DNA from: an uncultured Holophagaceae bacterium
Lineage (GTDB): Bacteria > Acidobacteriota > Holophagae > Holophagales > Holophagaceae
Assembly: GCA_903890595.1 (NCBI GenBank)
Contig: CAITBU010000144.1
Coordinates: forward strand, 1-11,393
Length of the DNA stretch: 11,393 nt
Direction of reading: 5' to 3'
The notes beneath the pieces were generated by a model. It was not told the origin of the DNA. It did not search any database and saw only the letters and a list, made by a program, of their open reading frames with translations. The translations under genes were made by a program, and so were the position numbers. This document shows, piece by piece, positions 11,122 to 11,393 of the stretch (the first letter of the stretch is position 1; every line of letters starts with the position of its first letter).

Positions 11122-11393
11122 TGCTCACGCCGGCGATCCTGGGCTCACTGCGGGTCCCTCTCCAGGGGCCCACCGGAACCGCACCGGCCCTGGGCATCGT
11201 TCCGGGCCAACGGCTGGAGGCCACCCTGGAGGCCATCCTGCCCGAGGGCCTGCTCCTGCGCCTGCCAGATGGCCGCACCCTGCAGGCGGCGGGCAGCCTT
11301 CCCTTCCCACCGGGCAGCGTCCTGACCATGAAGGCCCTGCCCCTCCCCCAGGGGGCGGGGATCCACCTCCAGGTGCTGCAAGCTGCGCCGCCA
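11121..11393 (+). CDS. FliK-like flagellar hook-length control protein (5' end, runs off window)
   Basis: An open frame of 91 codons starts at ATG 11121, overlapping the cheB TGA by one base, and continues past the window edge. The protein is rich in Leu, Pro and Gly without membrane segments. It contains a strand-rich pattern, PGQRLEATLEAILPEGLLLRL then DGRTLQAAGSLPFPPGSVL and GIHLQVL, which repeats the 'pGq-x-L ... l-r-l-x-g-x-x-l-x-a ... l-x-p-G-x-x-L' style of the N-terminal part of some FliK-like proteins. FliK is the secreted ruler that switches flagellar export from hook to filament. Placement after cheR and cheB favours a flagellar role. The diagnostic C-terminal FliK domain is outside the window, so this is a tentative call on a certain reading frame. 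Confidence 0.55.
   Translation, partial: MLTPAILGSLRVPLQGPTGTAPALGIVPGQRLEATLEAILPEGLLLRLPDGRTLQAAGSLPFPPGSVLTMKALPLPQGAGIHLQVLQAAPP

Overview
The window is a GC-rich, gene-dense piece of chromosome from a Gram-negative-type, probably flagellated heterotroph. HrpB, acyl carrier protein synthase, CheR and CheB, two HDOD proteins and a split transketolase together suggest a proteobacterium or an acidobacterium. The style (very high third-position GC, TAnnnT boxes right before start codons, HDOD proteins among chemotaxis genes) reminds me of Holophagae such as Geothrix, but that is a low-confidence inference. I see no tRNA, rRNA, CRISPR array, transposase, integrase or phage gene.

Layout. Left edge (1-1639): the 3' end of a class I glutamine amidotransferase of the peptidase C26/PuuD type; a 230-base spacer holding a perfect 27-bp inverted repeat inside a larger imperfect hairpin (323-419); a crotonase-family gene (491-1279); and a small cysteine-rich protein resembling DUF1636 (1328-1639). 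Minus strand (1643-2913): the C-terminal half of a split transketolase, whose stop codon overlaps the start of a small PH-like protein (TGATG). Its N-terminal partner is absent from the window. Plus strand again (3032-7367): a multi-pass membrane protein with a soluble C-terminal domain, overlapping by 10 bases the helicase gene hrpB; then a GNAT acetyltransferase whose stop overlaps the start of acpS (ATGA). Right part (7424-11393): a tightly packed block of cheR, two successive HDOD genes, cheB, and the start of a FliK-like gene that runs off the window.

How the genes work together. CheR and CheB are the methyltransferase and methylesterase that set receptor methylation in chemotaxis. They bracket two paralogous HDOD signalling proteins, and the block ends in a probable flagellar hook-length protein. 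It therefore looks like one motility and signalling transcription unit, although no receptor, cheA, cheW or cheY lies here. The remaining genes are metabolic or housekeeping and show no obvious common pathway.

No clearly new defence or mobile system is visible. The points most worth following are the cheR-HDOD-HDOD-cheB arrangement, the spacer hairpin, the orphan half-transketolase coupled to a PH-like protein, a hairpin over the cheR start codon, and the repeated TAnnnT-GGAGGG-ATG start architecture that may mark leaderless transcripts.
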